64,000 bases of DNA from Globisporangium splendens (lineage: Eukaryota > Oomycota > Peronosporomycetes > Pythiales > Pythiaceae): NCBI GenBank assembly GCA_006386115.1, contig VFIW01000049.1:278141-342140 (forward strand), given 5' to 3'. Each line of letters begins with the position of its first letter. The first letter of the stretch is position 1. This document shows, one piece after another, positions 10,016 to 21,625 of the stretch. Position numbers and translations under genes: made by a program. A model generated the notes under the pieces. The model was not told the DNA's origin, searched no databases, and saw only the letters and a list, made by a program, of their open reading frames with translations.

Positions 10016-12130
10016 TCACAGCTTGAGCTTCTTCAGCAGCGCCAGCACCAACTGCTGCGCGCTCTCGTCCTCCTTCGTCTTGATCGGCACGTCCTTCGCG
10101 ACGAGCGCCCATTTCGCAGCCTCGCTCACTTTGTTCATCTTGTAGTACGTCTACATATATACGCAGTCAATTAATTGATTGCAATCCTCAAAAGCCATCG
10201 ATCGTTTTCCAAAATGCATACCTCCGCCAGCAAGTACGAGTTCTTTTTCCATGCTCCAGGGCTCAGATTTTCTATATGGAGGCATTGTCAACACAGCGCA
10301 CATGCTGTTAGTTTTTGTCCAATATTGGCACCGAAAATCTAAAATGGAGGCCACATACCTGCTGCATGCAAATTCTTGATCGCGTCGTCGTAGGTAGCAG
10401 TCGGCGGGGTGCCAAACAACGCTGCGGCTGCTTTCTTCTCGATCCACGTCATGTCTGCAAACGCCAGCGACCAGTTCGCCAAGATATGATACGCCGTCGC
10501 ATCAGAAGGGTTCAATTCGATCGCACGCTGCGTGTGATCCTAGAATTCGCATCCAGCAGTCACGAAAAAGAGATTAGTTTGTGCAATCCATCGCGTCAAG
10601 TTCAGGACCATTTGAACTAGTCCCAAGTTACTTACCCGGATGACGTACGCGCCGGCAATTTTCTCTTTCAAGTCGCGAAAGTTACCCACAGCGCTGCATG
10701 ATATATCACGAATCAACTCGAGTCAGACATAAAGGTCAATCTTATTCATCAAAAAGACGATTCCGTACCTTGTCAAGATGGCCATCCACAGGTTCGACGC
10801 GGCCGAGTTCGCGTTGCAGGCGTACGCCTTTTCCGCAAACGTGAGTCCCTCAAACGCAAACGCTTTCTTCTCCTCACGGTCAGTCTTTTCTTCACTCAAC
10901 GTGTACGACGCACGAGCCAATCGCCAGAGCTGCCCATCCAATTGCCGCAATCAGCACACTAAATGCTTTATCTTCTTCCAACATACGCAGGCAAAGAACG
11001 TACCACTTCGACTTCATCCGAGTAGTCTGGGAGCACCGACAGCAAATACTCGCGGGCTTCCCACTGCTGGTTCTGGTCGCTGAGCTCGTCGGCTCTCTTG
11101 AGAATCGCACTGAGTTCGCTCGAGAGCTGCGCCTGCCCAAAAGAGGAACCAGCAACAGCGCCACTCAAATCTGCTGAGCTGCAATCATGCTTTGGCGAAT
11201 TCGGAGTCGCTTGTGGGTTTTGCGGGGCGGCAAGAGAGTCGCCTGTCGTTTCACAAATATGCAGCACAGAACCGAGGTTAGTGGACCATGCCACTGCCCA
11301 AAAGAACACAAACCAATAACTGTACGCACCATTGTGCTGTCGGATCAGTTCAAAATCGCTGTCATCGCTTGGGAACACGGCTTTCTCCGTGAGCACTGGG
11401 ATTTCTGGCGCCGTGAGTGCCGAGTGGCTGAGCACTTCCACGCTCGCCGCTGAACACCATCACATGACGCAGTAATCACATTAGCAAGTAGTCAATGGTC
11501 GGGAATCGCAGTTTAATGGCGTACCCGTGAAGATGCCAATGGCGATCCACATGAGTGGCGCAAACATGGGCAAATCCGCTGGCGACACGACGTCATCGCT
11601 CGTCCACGTCATGATCAGCGACACGGCGCCGACCACGAGCATGAGCACCACGCCAAACACCGACAGCAGCTGCGCATTTGCGTACACATAAGCAGACTTG
11701 CTGTTAGTGCATTGTGACGATCCACAGTCTTTAGCGACACAGCTGCACGTACCAGATTGCCTTCTCGCGCCACGAGCATCATCTGCTGCTGCTCTTGTTG
11801 CTGCGACATCATGTCCATTGCGCTATCGTTTTCGTACTCCTCGTACGTATTGAACGCATCGTCATAGTCGCCCTCGGAGAGCGACTCGTACGCTGCGTCG
11901 TCGTTGTCGTCGCCGCCCACGAACTGCGTGCGCGTCAGCGTCTCGTGGCCAGCCATGCGTCTGCGGCGCGAACTGCGTCGACCGGTGGTGGGTCCGTTGT
12001 CGCTCGACGCGTCGTCGTCATCACCACCGTCGCGCGCATTGCGTGTCACGTAGCGGTACGCCATGGTGGCGGCCGTGGCCGTACCGGCGATCGCCACGAG
12101 CGACCAGATGAGCCCCCGGTAGTTGCTCAT
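10016..12130 (-). CDS. RMDN-like TPR protein (regulator of microtubule dynamics family) with N-terminal membrane domain
   Basis: Nine exons join in phase: 12130–11753, 11669–11525, 11449–11330, 11242–11004, 10929–10769, 10693–10636, 10539–10359, 10271–10222 and 10150–10016. They give about 488 residues. The N-terminal third has one membrane segment (LVAIAGTATAATMAYRY), an acidic region and two more hydrophobic spans (LLSVFGVVLMLVVGAVSLI, PMFAPLMWIAIGIF). From about residue 270 the TPR-like RMDN pattern is clear. It includes ILKRADELSDQNQQWEAREY, LWRLARASYTLS, FAEKAYACNANSAASNLWM, HTQRAIELNPSDATAYHILA, KKAAAALFGTPP-TATYDDA and SPGAWKKNSYLLAE. Animal RMDN3 tethers mitochondria to the ER. A membrane-anchored tether or lipid role is inferred. 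All introns are 70–97 nt. Confidence 0.88.
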
Positions 12131-12372
12131 GTCGCCTTCAGATACTCAATTGAGAGAGAACTTCACGACTGACGTTGGAGATGACGAAGGGATGGTACCG
12201 ATGGGATACTGGTATCAATACCGGTACTTGATGCTGAGATTTCTGTTCGTCTTGGAGGAGTTGAGACTGAACTTTGTGGTAAACTTCGTGGCGCAACAGC
12301 ACATTTACACACTGATTAACGTGTCAGAAATCTTCATCTTGGTATCGCTGATCTGTAGCCACAACAGCGCGT

Positions 12373-13200
12373 TTAATAGTATTTGACACGCCGCCGGCGA
12401 TACGCCTGCCATGCGTACTGGTGAGGCTTGACGCCGGTTGTGTCCACTGTGATGACGGGTGCACTTGTCGTCGCCGGTGCGCTCGTGTTACTGCCGTTGT
12501 CGTCCGAGGACATCGGGCAGTCGTTGTAATCCTTGGACGCCAGCGTCAGTTTGGAGGTGATCCCTGATGTGGAGGTGATCTTCACGTCGACGTGCTCGAG
12601 ATCCAGCGGTGTGGACGGGGAGACCTGATAGAACGACGTAATCCCAATCACGGCGGCCTCTTGGCCCTCGATCTCCATACCCTTGATCCCATCGCGCGAG
12701 TTCACGACCTGGAGAGCGAACCAGTGCGCGTTGCTGCCTTCTTTCACGCAAAACTTCTCTTTTTCGTCGGGACACGGCGTGAAATACCACGAAATGGGTT
12801 CAATTCGCGGATCGCCACCAATTGCCGCGTCCCATAGCGCAGTGTTCAAGTCCAAGTTGTTCTCTCCACACTCGTAGCAGTAGTCGGCAACGTACGCGAG
12901 GACAGTTCCCTTGGCGCCTTTGACGGAGATACACCGACTGCAGCTCGCCGAGTCCGCGTACTGCTGCCGGTTCATCGCCGCAAACAGCGCTTCATTCACT
13001 CCATTGGGCGCTTTCCGAGCGCTGCAGCTACCGCCAATCGCCTTCGTGAGTCCGTACGTCGTCGCTCGACCCTCGAAAACTTCTTTCGCGTAGACATTGG
13101 TGACGTTCGTCATGGCAAGAAGCGTCGCCACAGCTACAAGCGCTGCTCGCCATTGTGCTGACAGTCGAGACGACGATGCGGGGGACGCTGTGGAACGCAT
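12373..13200 (-). CDS. Secreted expansin-like protein
   Basis: Uninterrupted 275-residue frame. The N terminus is a signal peptide (hydrophobic AALVAVATLLAMTNVTNVYA, cut before KEVFEG). A six-stranded double-psi beta-barrel pattern follows: GRATTYG, SCSARKAPNGVNEALFAAM, SCSRCISVKG, then VADYCYECGENNLDLNTALW. The last of these corresponds to the D-x-C-x-x-C...LDLS core of expansins and GH45-like domains. A second beta-rich part (residues about 140–215) fits the expansin carbohydrate-binding half. The C terminus is a Ser/Thr/Ala/Pro linker and a basic tail (YRRRRVKYY). It would act outside the cell to loosen cellulose networks, in its own wall or a host's. Catalysis is not expected for expansins. 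Confidence 0.82.
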   Translation of the reverse strand: MRSTASPASSSRLSAQWRAALVAVATLLAMTNVTNVYAKEVFEGRATTYGLTKAIGGSCSARKAPNGVNEALFAAMNRQQYADSASCSRCISVKGAKGTVLAYVADYCYECGENNLDLNTALWDAAIGGDPRIEPISWYFTPCPDEKEKFCVKEGSNAHWFALQVVNSRDGIKGMEIEGQEAAVIGITSFYQVSPSTPLDLEHVDVKITSTSGITSKLTLASKDYNDCPMSSDDNGSNTSAPATTSAPVITVDTTGVKPHQYAWQAYRRRRVKYY

Positions 13201-13469
13201 ATCTACAGCTGTAGCACCGTCAGATTAGCAGGAACAGCGTGAGGCTGTGTTTCTGCTGCTGACAACTTTCTGCGCTGCGCACCTCTTGGGAGGTCAAATT
13301 GTGAGCAGCTACAAAAACGCATATGACTGACTCCTGTCAATGAGAAAGAAGAGCCAGTACACACGAACAAACACTCTTATTTTGGGTTCTGGATGATAAA
13401 CAGTAAGCGAAAGAAGTATGAGACCGCTTCAGATAAATCAAGAACAGATGGGGTTTTATTTTGGGTTCC

Positions 13470-16238
13470 TCACACGACCATGTAGCCATCATTGGCGGTT
13501 GTCACCGACGATGGCGCTATTGCCACTCCGGACTGGGCATCCTGCGGCAACGTCAAGTTCGCAGACTGCTGCTGCTGCAATTGCGCGTCGTTGAGTCCTA
13601 CCACAGTGGATGGCTGCAGCATCGCGGATGTCATCTCGTGGTCCTGCATCATCACATTCTGCATCGGAAGCGGCAGCGCCATCGGCAGTGCACTCGAATC
13701 CGCAAGGTCCATCGCGACAGGTTGCTGGTTTTGCACGAATTGGCCACCTATAGAGAGTGATGGTGACCCTGGTTGATGCGCTGGCTGCACTGGGGATTGT
13801 GGGCTATTCACAGTACTTGCTGGTGGACTTGAGTGCAAGTAATTGATGTCGACGAGCTCGACCTTCATCTTCTGCTTGGCGTGCAAGATACCTTCAAGCG
13901 CGAAGTCGATCATGGTCTGTCGGTAATCTGGCTTTTCCCAATTCAGCGACGATAAATCCGAGGCCAAAGTACCTGCTGCTGCTTCTGGGACCACAGCCGC
14001 GAGTCCTCCAACGAACTCCTGCAGCATCTTGTAGCGTCCATTCAGACATGACCATGCAAACGACACGTCGGTCTCTCGCCCATGCTTCTTCAGCACGCCA
14101 CTCAGAATCGGCTCGCGCTCGACAGCCACGATAAAATCTTCATACTCCTGTTGGATGCTTTTCACTTCGTCCTCGGAAAAAGTCTGCAGCAATCGCTGTT
14201 CTTGCGCGTACAACACCTTCAAGAAGGCTTCTTTGCCCATTTCAAACACACTGATCGGCATCACACAAGGCGGATTCACGAGCACCCCAACGTCTTCGGC
14301 GCAATAGTGACGACCTTCCTGCGCGATGGTCGCTACGGCAGCGATCAAATCCACCACAAAATGCGCAACGGATTTGGAAATGTGAAGTCGATCGACGCCA
14401 CGAAGTGTGTCAAACATCTCAATTGCCAGCGGGCCGCCTTCGTTCTGAATAAACTGCTGGGAGTTCTGGTACGTGAGAAGGAACGAACCTGCGGCACATG
14501 CATCTTCTGTATCTCGAGTCTCCCACAGATCTCGTCGAGCACCGACCACATCAGCCATGATCAGCGTCAACTTACACAATTCCTGCACCTGGTCACTCAC
14601 GAGGTTCAAACTCGACTCCATGGCGAGCAGCTTCTTCAAGAAATACTCCACTTCTGCCAGCACACGGTGCGCGACAGCCACACAGACCCACCAGGACGCC
14701 GACGGCACAGACGACGGAGCCGTGGTCTGCAAATACGGAGTCACCGCAAGCCGGTGCTCAATCAACCACTTCAAAGCTTGCATCAACTTGTCCGTGAACC
14801 CTCGTGAGGTCGCGTACATCGGCGTGATGTCTGGAATATCGGCAGTGTTGAACACGCCGTGATGATCCTGTCGCAACGTCGCAAGGATCGCAATGAGTTC
14901 ATCGTAGAACGATTTCTGGCAAAACTCGGTGACAGCGTTCTTCACGACGAGCTCCAACTGATGCACGCCGCACCAGATCAAATAGAAACCGGGCTTCGTA
15001 ACGAGACTGGTCAAGCGTGCCGCAAGCCCTTGTTGGCTCCCGGTCATGCCTGTATTTCGTCCTGTGTTGGTGCCGCCATTGGTGGTTGTGCCTAGAAGCT
15101 TCGCCCGCCAATTGGAGTCCAGGATATTCAAACACTTTTCCAGTCGCTGAACGATGGCCGGCGCAGGATACTGGTCAAACGTCGGGAGCGTCATGATGTG
15201 GAAATCATGCAGTGATCCGTGCTGCCAGAGCCGAATACGAATGTCCAAATACGACGTCGACTGGTGGATCGCAGCATCCGTGGCGATCGCGTACGACCAC
15301 GACGAGCGCATCATTAGCGCGATCTTCTGGAGGTTGCTCGCCAGCACAGCGCGCACATAGTTCGCAATCTTGTGCTCCGACGCGCCACCGTAATACGCGA
15401 GCTTCGTCTCCTCCTTCGTGCACTGGATCATGCGCGACGCGAGCCGAAACGATGCACCACAGGACACAAACTTGATCGCCAAGTCGTATAACCTCTGGTT
15501 CTTAATCACGATCTCGTAGTTCTCGCTTCCGTCTTTCTTCACAAACACGTCGAGCGCATGGGGCTTGCGGACACCTTCTTCGTCGCTCGGGTTGTAAAAC
15601 ATTTCACCGATCAGCAACTCGACGACGGCGCGTTCAATCTCAGACGCCGGAAGGCGCACTGGACCCACGCGTTGCGCAGTCAGGTCACCGTTGCCGTCGC
15701 CCTGGCTGTGCAACTGGTTCTGGTTGTGCGGGTTGTGCTGTTGCTGGTGCTGCTGCTGCGCCATCGCGAGCGAGTTCATCGTCGTCTCCTCAATGTGCGC
15801 GGCAAAGAACTTTTCCTTCTCGGGACCGGTCGCGTGCTCGTACTCGCTCCACTTCTGCTTGTGGTTGATCTCGAGATGGGACAAGTAGTGGTCGGCGCGG
15901 AAGGGCTGGCGGAAGTACTTGATGTTGGCCGTGGCTCGGCGCTTGCGCGTCGAGTCGCTGGCCGACTCCTTGCCGAACGCGACGCAGAACTTGCACATGA
16001 CCGACTCGACCGTCGTGGTCTTGGCGTTGCGGCTGCACACCGAGAGCCCGTACTTGAGCGCGTGCTTCTCGTTGAACTTGAGCCCGCGGTCCTTGTGCTT
16101 CTTGAGCTTGTGCTGGTGATGGCTGTTGCCAGTGGACTCGTGGCTCGACGCGGACGCTGCGCCGACGCCGCCAGGTGTGCTGGGTGCGTGGACGCCGCTG
16201 CTGCTGCTCGGCGGGTGATCGCTGCGCGTGACCGTCAT
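13470..16238 (-). CDS. hAT-transposase-derived protein with BED-like zinc finger
   Basis: Single long frame, 922 residues from the ATG at 16238. The same frame is open to 16313, but MTVTRSDHPPSSS is the likely start. Near residues 60–140 a BED-like finger (C-x2-C in VMCKFCVAFG, then H-x7-H in DHYLSHLEINH) precedes a linker. The middle resembles hAT transposases: FHIMTLPTFDQ, WCGVHQLELVVKNAV (compare the family's CxAHxLxLxxxxA), and a helical region through VSDQVQELCKLTLIMADVVG. The C terminus is Gln/Pro/Met-rich. No terminal inverted repeats or target duplication are visible at its edges, and the frame is intact. A domesticated transposase acting as a DNA-binding protein is therefore more likely than an active element. 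Confidence 0.6.
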   Translation of the reverse strand: MTVTRSDHPPSSSSGVHAPSTPGGVGAASASSHESTGNSHHQHKLKKHKDRGLKFNEKHALKYGLSVCSRNAKTTTVESVMCKFCVAFGKESASDSTRKRRATANIKYFRQPFRADHYLSHLEINHKQKWSEYEHATGPEKEKFFAAHIEETTMNSLAMAQQQHQQQHNPHNQNQLHSQGDGNGDLTAQRVGPVRLPASEIERAVVELLIGEMFYNPSDEEGVRKPHALDVFVKKDGSENYEIVIKNQRLYDLAIKFVSCGASFRLASRMIQCTKEETKLAYYGGASEHKIANYVRAVLASNLQKIALMMRSSWSYAIATDAAIHQSTSYLDIRIRLWQHGSLHDFHIMTLPTFDQYPAPAIVQRLEKCLNILDSNWRAKLLGTTTNGGTNTGRNTGMTGSQQGLAARLTSLVTKPGFYLIWCGVHQLELVVKNAVTEFCQKSFYDELIAILATLRQDHHGVFNTADIPDITPMYATSRGFTDKLMQALKWLIEHRLAVTPYLQTTAPSSVPSASWWVCVAVAHRVLAEVEYFLKKLLAMESSLNLVSDQVQELCKLTLIMADVVGARRDLWETRDTEDACAAGSFLLTYQNSQQFIQNEGGPLAIEMFDTLRGVDRLHISKSVAHFVVDLIAAVATIAQEGRHYCAEDVGVLVNPPCVMPISVFEMGKEAFLKVLYAQEQRLLQTFSEDEVKSIQQEYEDFIVAVEREPILSGVLKKHGRETDVSFAWSCLNGRYKMLQEFVGGLAAVVPEAAAGTLASDLSSLNWEKPDYRQTMIDFALEGILHAKQKMKVELVDINYLHSSPPASTVNSPQSPVQPAHQPGSPSLSIGGQFVQNQQPVAMDLADSSALPMALPLPMQNVMMQDHEMTSAMLQPSTVVGLNDAQLQQQQSANLTLPQDAQSGVAIAPSSVTTANDGYMVV

Positions 16239-17133
16239 CTTGAGTGGCCACCCCACTGCGCCAGTTAATATCAGTCGGTCGTTCGATTGGGAATTGGACG
16301 CAAACTGCCGCACACGCCGAATTTTGGAGACTGCCGTTTTGCTTCTTTTGGGTCGTTTGTCGAGGTTTTATTGGAAGAAGCGAGGTTCAATGGATTTTTC
16401 TTTTGGGTGGAAGGCGTCATCTTGGACAAACAGCAGAGTTGTAGGGGAAAAAATCGCCGAGGCTCGTAGGTTAAAAAGATGGGTTCAACACAGGTCCACA
16501 CTTGCTAAAATCAGTACAATGCCATGTTGAAGACGGCAGGGTTGAGTTTGCTTCGCCTTGCAAGGTGAAGCGAAACGAGTAAATGGATCATTGGCTTCTG
16601 CGTCGTACGCGTTTGACCGAAGAGGCTTGATTGCAGACGTTAGAGTGAGCCACTTCAGCTTTGATCCGAATGGCCAATGAGATATGTGAAGCGTAATACC
16701 AACAAACGAACTGAGCGTATTTGTGCCAACGAGCATTCTGGTAAACAGGGTGGATGCTTTTCTTCCAACCAGAAAAACAGAAGATGCAGTTGTGGCACCA
16801 ACCAAATAGAAAACACCGCAGCTTTGTACTGCTACGAATGCAATGCACAATGCACGAAAGGCTCACGCGTACAGCCAACAGCACTGAGTCGTGCAAGAGC
16901 GCTTAGAGGTCTCGTTGGGGAGCTCCCAGCAGCGGCATGGTCGGCAGGAAACAGTGGCGCTTTGGGGGGACGATGCCCTTGTGTGGATTTGCCAAGCTGA
17001 AGAGGTGGTCACAACGACATTCTTCAAGAACACTATCACCATTGTAGCAATCACGACCAAGCTGGCCATTTCAAACTTCATAATACTTTCATTCAGTTCT
17101 TAAATTCAGCTAGAGAGAGAAAAAAAAGCAAAC
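16239..17133. other. Intergenic region with one doubtful small ORF
   Basis: About 900 nt between the hAT-derived gene and polyubiquitin 1. Several short minus-strand frames exist, none with clear homology. The only one worth listing is the small Cys-rich ORF at 16863–17081. Confidence 0.4.
16863..17081 (-). CDS. Possible small secreted Cys-rich protein (doubtful)
   Basis: A 72-residue frame. The N terminus is hydrophobic and signal-like (MASLVVIATMVIVFLKNVVVTTSSA). The remaining 45 residues hold six cysteines (SCRPCRCW...SCTTQCCW). Small secreted Cys-rich proteins are common in oomycetes, but the frame begins only 52 nt past the polyubiquitin stop and could be chance within a 3' UTR. No relative is recognised. 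Confidence 0.25.
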   Translation of the reverse strand: MKFEMASLVVIATMVIVFLKNVVVTTSSAWQIHTRASSPQSATVSCRPCRCWELPNETSKRSCTTQCCWLYA

Positions 17134-18534
<1,401 letters not shown>

Positions 18535-18747
18535 TCAGATTGTTTACGTTACACAGCAATTCTGGTTCCGAAACGGTTGAGAACGTGGGTTGCTTTTCCA
18601 TCCAGAAACCTCAGACCGAATTTTCTGTGATGCCAGCGAACGTTCGCGAAGAAAAGAAACGAATGTCAGATCGCATGGACAAACCAGATCGCGTCATTAC
18701 CGTGTGGCAAGACCGAGTGTATCTCTACAAATGTGAATGTTGGTCTT

Positions 18748-21408
18748 TTAACTCTGGCTGTTGCCGCCTGTGAACGTGAACGGCACCTTGGCGAAATTCT
18801 GCATGTTCTTCTTGAGACTCTCTGTCATGTCGCTCATCTTGCCCTCCATCTCGGCGATCTTGCCCGCGGGCTTGCGCTGCATGCCCAGCGTCTCCAAGTA
18901 CACGACCTGCTCGCTCTTCTTCAGTCCCTTCATGTTCATGATGCTCTGGAAATCGTCCGCATTGCCCTCGGGCCACATGATCTTGAAACTCTCCACGAGC
19001 ATCTCGTTCGGCGTGCCAATGAGCTTGAGCACGTTCTCCACTTTCGCGATCTCCTGGGTCACAAACTTGGTGTACCGTGCAGGAACCACGACGCCGGAAG
19101 AGCCTGAGGACGACGACGATAGCGACGAGTGCTCGTGGCCCAATGTCGGAAGCTGTAGGAAGAGGGTCTTGAGAGCATACACGTCCAGCAATAACTGCTG
19201 CGTCGCGACTTGATTCACCTTTCGACACTTCATCACAGCTTGCAGGATCTTGGGCACAAACGATGCCGCAAATTTGTCGTAAAAGTTCGTAAAGTACAAT
19301 CCAGACAGCATCTGACGGATCACTGGGACAAACGAGCGCAGCTTTTCACCAATCTGCATCACGTATTCGCTTTCATCGCCCACAGCTTCCCAAGTCTGCC
19401 AATTCGCTTTCGACATCGCGCTCAAGTCGTCGTCGAGAAACGTTTCGAGACCAGCGACGATGCATTTCATCGCTGCTGCGCCGACATCATGCAGAGTATC
19501 GATCTCTTGAGATAATTCAATCGATTCGCTGAATGCCTTGTCAATTTTGCCCCGAATCACTTCTTCCAATGACGGCAACGTCTCCGCGCAATATTCCGCC
19601 GTGTTGATCACGAAACACAATTCTTCTTCTTGTTTCTCACCCAACTTTACTTTGAACGAGCTCAATCCATCCGTGTTCGTTGCACCTCCTCCTGGTGGAG
19701 CGGCTGGCAATTTCGCAAGCAGACGTTGAGCATACAAGTGGAGACACCGCTTAAATTCATTGTGCAAGTCAAAGAACGTTTGACCGTTTGTCAGTGCGAG
19801 ACATCGCTTGATCGAGTTGCGGATGTACGCAAACATGTGCACCGAGCTGGAAAACACTGGAAGCTGCCCATTCCGATCGACAATCTCGGAACTCATGACT
19901 TCGTGGATCATCTGCTCCATGTTCTTTCGCTCGAGCGCGACGTATGCGGTCATGAACGGATCAAACGAGCGTGAGATGATGCCTCGAATCGTTGGCAAGT
20001 CTTCGTCTCCGCTAAAGAGCTCTCCGTTCTTCTCCATTTCGGCTTCCAAAGCCTTCCGTTCTGCTTCGCGCTTCCTTCGCCGATGCTTGCGTTTGATACC
20101 TTCAGCCGAATTCGGATCAATGAGTTGGCCATCTTCATCAAATTCATCTTCTTGCTCGACACCGCCAGGTGTAGATGCGCTTCCTTCGAATCGCTGAGCC
20201 ACGTCGCGCTCAAACATCAGTGTTCGCTGAAGCGACTTGAGCAGCGTCGTGACATCCATTTCATCTGGAGATTGTGCACCGATTTGGGAAAGCAAGTGCG
20301 TCCGTGTGATTTCGCAAAACTGAATGCACATGCGTCTGCTCATGCGCCAGTGCTTGGGGAACACCAAATCCATTCGCTCATCGATAACGGACAGGAGATG
20401 GTAAAACCAAGGGTAGCGTTTTTCAGCTTGCTGGAGCCCAGCACACTCTCCGCCTGCGCCAAAAAGCTTTTCATACGACACCAACTGCTCTTCGCAAAAT
20501 GAGCGAATAAGCTTTCCACGAGTCGCTTTGCCAAGCGCGTCCACCACCGCGCATGCAGCCGACAGGTTGTTGAAAACTGCCTGGAGCTCTTCTTCCGTGG
20601 AAAAGTTCTCCTCAAGACTCTCGAGTGGGCCGATGGCACGGAAGTCGGCAAAGATTTGCGCGCTAATCTCTTCTTGAATGGTTCGAACCGTCGAGTGCAG
20701 CTCTACGATCTTGCTCACATTGGAGTAGCTATCGAAATGGGTAAACAACTGATTGACAGCTTCCAGCAAAGACGCAGCTTCACGGTAGTTTCTCTGCGAC
20801 GACATGAACTCGAGCTGATCGACTGCATTGACGAGCATGTGCAACCGTTTCAATGCAGTAAGTGTGTTTTGCAAGTGGCGTTTCGCGTAATCGAGCTGCT
20901 TGATGTCTCGGCAAATCTCCTGCACCATCACTTCGGAGTGCTCTGCCTTTCCGCGGATATCATGGATCTTGTGGAAGAGCTGCTTGACCGCCATTTTGGC
21001 TTCCTTCAGATCGGCGAGTGCCTGATGCGCTGCGAGACTCTGGTCTTGCGACGCTTGGGAGAGCGCATCGTCGAGCTGCTTCATGCGCACACGGAGTCGG
21101 CTCACGAACCCGCCAATGTCCGTCAAGCTCTGCTCATCAGGGAAATTCCGATTGATAAACTCGCGCGCGTCAAACTCCGGTCGATCCAATACATCTTCTG
21201 ATGGCAACACCTGGAACGCAACAAACCCAACAAAAATATCAGTCCGCATTCCTGTGCCCGCCTTTTCCATCCGTTATACCTTGGCGAGCGTGTCTTCGAC
21301 GGTCCGCGGCAGCTTGGACGCGTTCCCCTGCTGGCTCCCCTTCTGCCCGAGCGGCTTCTTCTGCTGTGGGGTCTCAGTCTTCTTGCCGAAGCGCAGGATC
21401 GAGTCCAT
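18748..21408 (-). CDS. VPS53: VPS53, GARP/EARP tethering complex subunit
   Basis: Exon 1 is 21408–21280 and exon 2 is 21210–18748, separated by a 69 nt intron (GTATAACG...TTCCAG). They are joined in phase 0 and give 863 residues. The start MDSILRFGKK is followed by a basic/Gln linker. After the splice comes the VPS53 N-terminal signature: LPSEDVLDRPEFDAREFIN, NFPDEQSLTDI. A long coiled coil typical of the CATCHR tether fold follows (LFHKIHDIRGKAEHSEVMVQ, EICRDIKQLDYAKRHLQNT). The C-terminal helical domain includes YCAETLPSLEEVIRGKI and LIGTPNEMLVESFKIMWPEG. Length agrees with VPS53 of other eukaryotes (about 800–850). It acts at the trans-Golgi network in endosome-to-Golgi retrieval. The 5' end is divergent from the C2 gene. 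Confidence 0.96.
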
Positions 21409-21625
21409 CGCTGCCTGCTTGCGCTCCTTTTCGGCCCTTTTGACCTCTTCGAGATCGGTCAAATTTCTCCCCACACAAAATGTACACACACTCTGCATAT
21501 CGAAACATTTGGATCATCAGTTTCTAACTTTTCTATATCTATTGGGAGTACCGTATTTTACGTGGGAGTTGAAGTTGCTACCATCACTCTGGTTTCCCTT
21601 TGAAGCGGCGTCCACATTGACCAAG
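21409..21625. promoter_or_regulatory. Short bidirectional promoter region
   Basis: 217 nt separate the divergent VPS53 and C2-gene starts, so both promoters must lie here or overlap the first exons. The minus-strand frame stays open upstream of VPS53 (EVKRAEKERKQAAMDSI), so its true start could lie a little further out. Confidence 0.45.

Noticed and set aside
15558..16268. Plus-strand Leu/Val/Arg-rich frame over the hAT-derived gene start
   Set aside because: Low-complexity shadow of the Gln/His-rich minus-strand coding sequence.
21548..21566. GTATTTTACGTG shared with about 56250
   Set aside because: A 12-mer found twice in 64 kb is weak. It may be a fragment of a dispersed repeat, but no longer match was seen.
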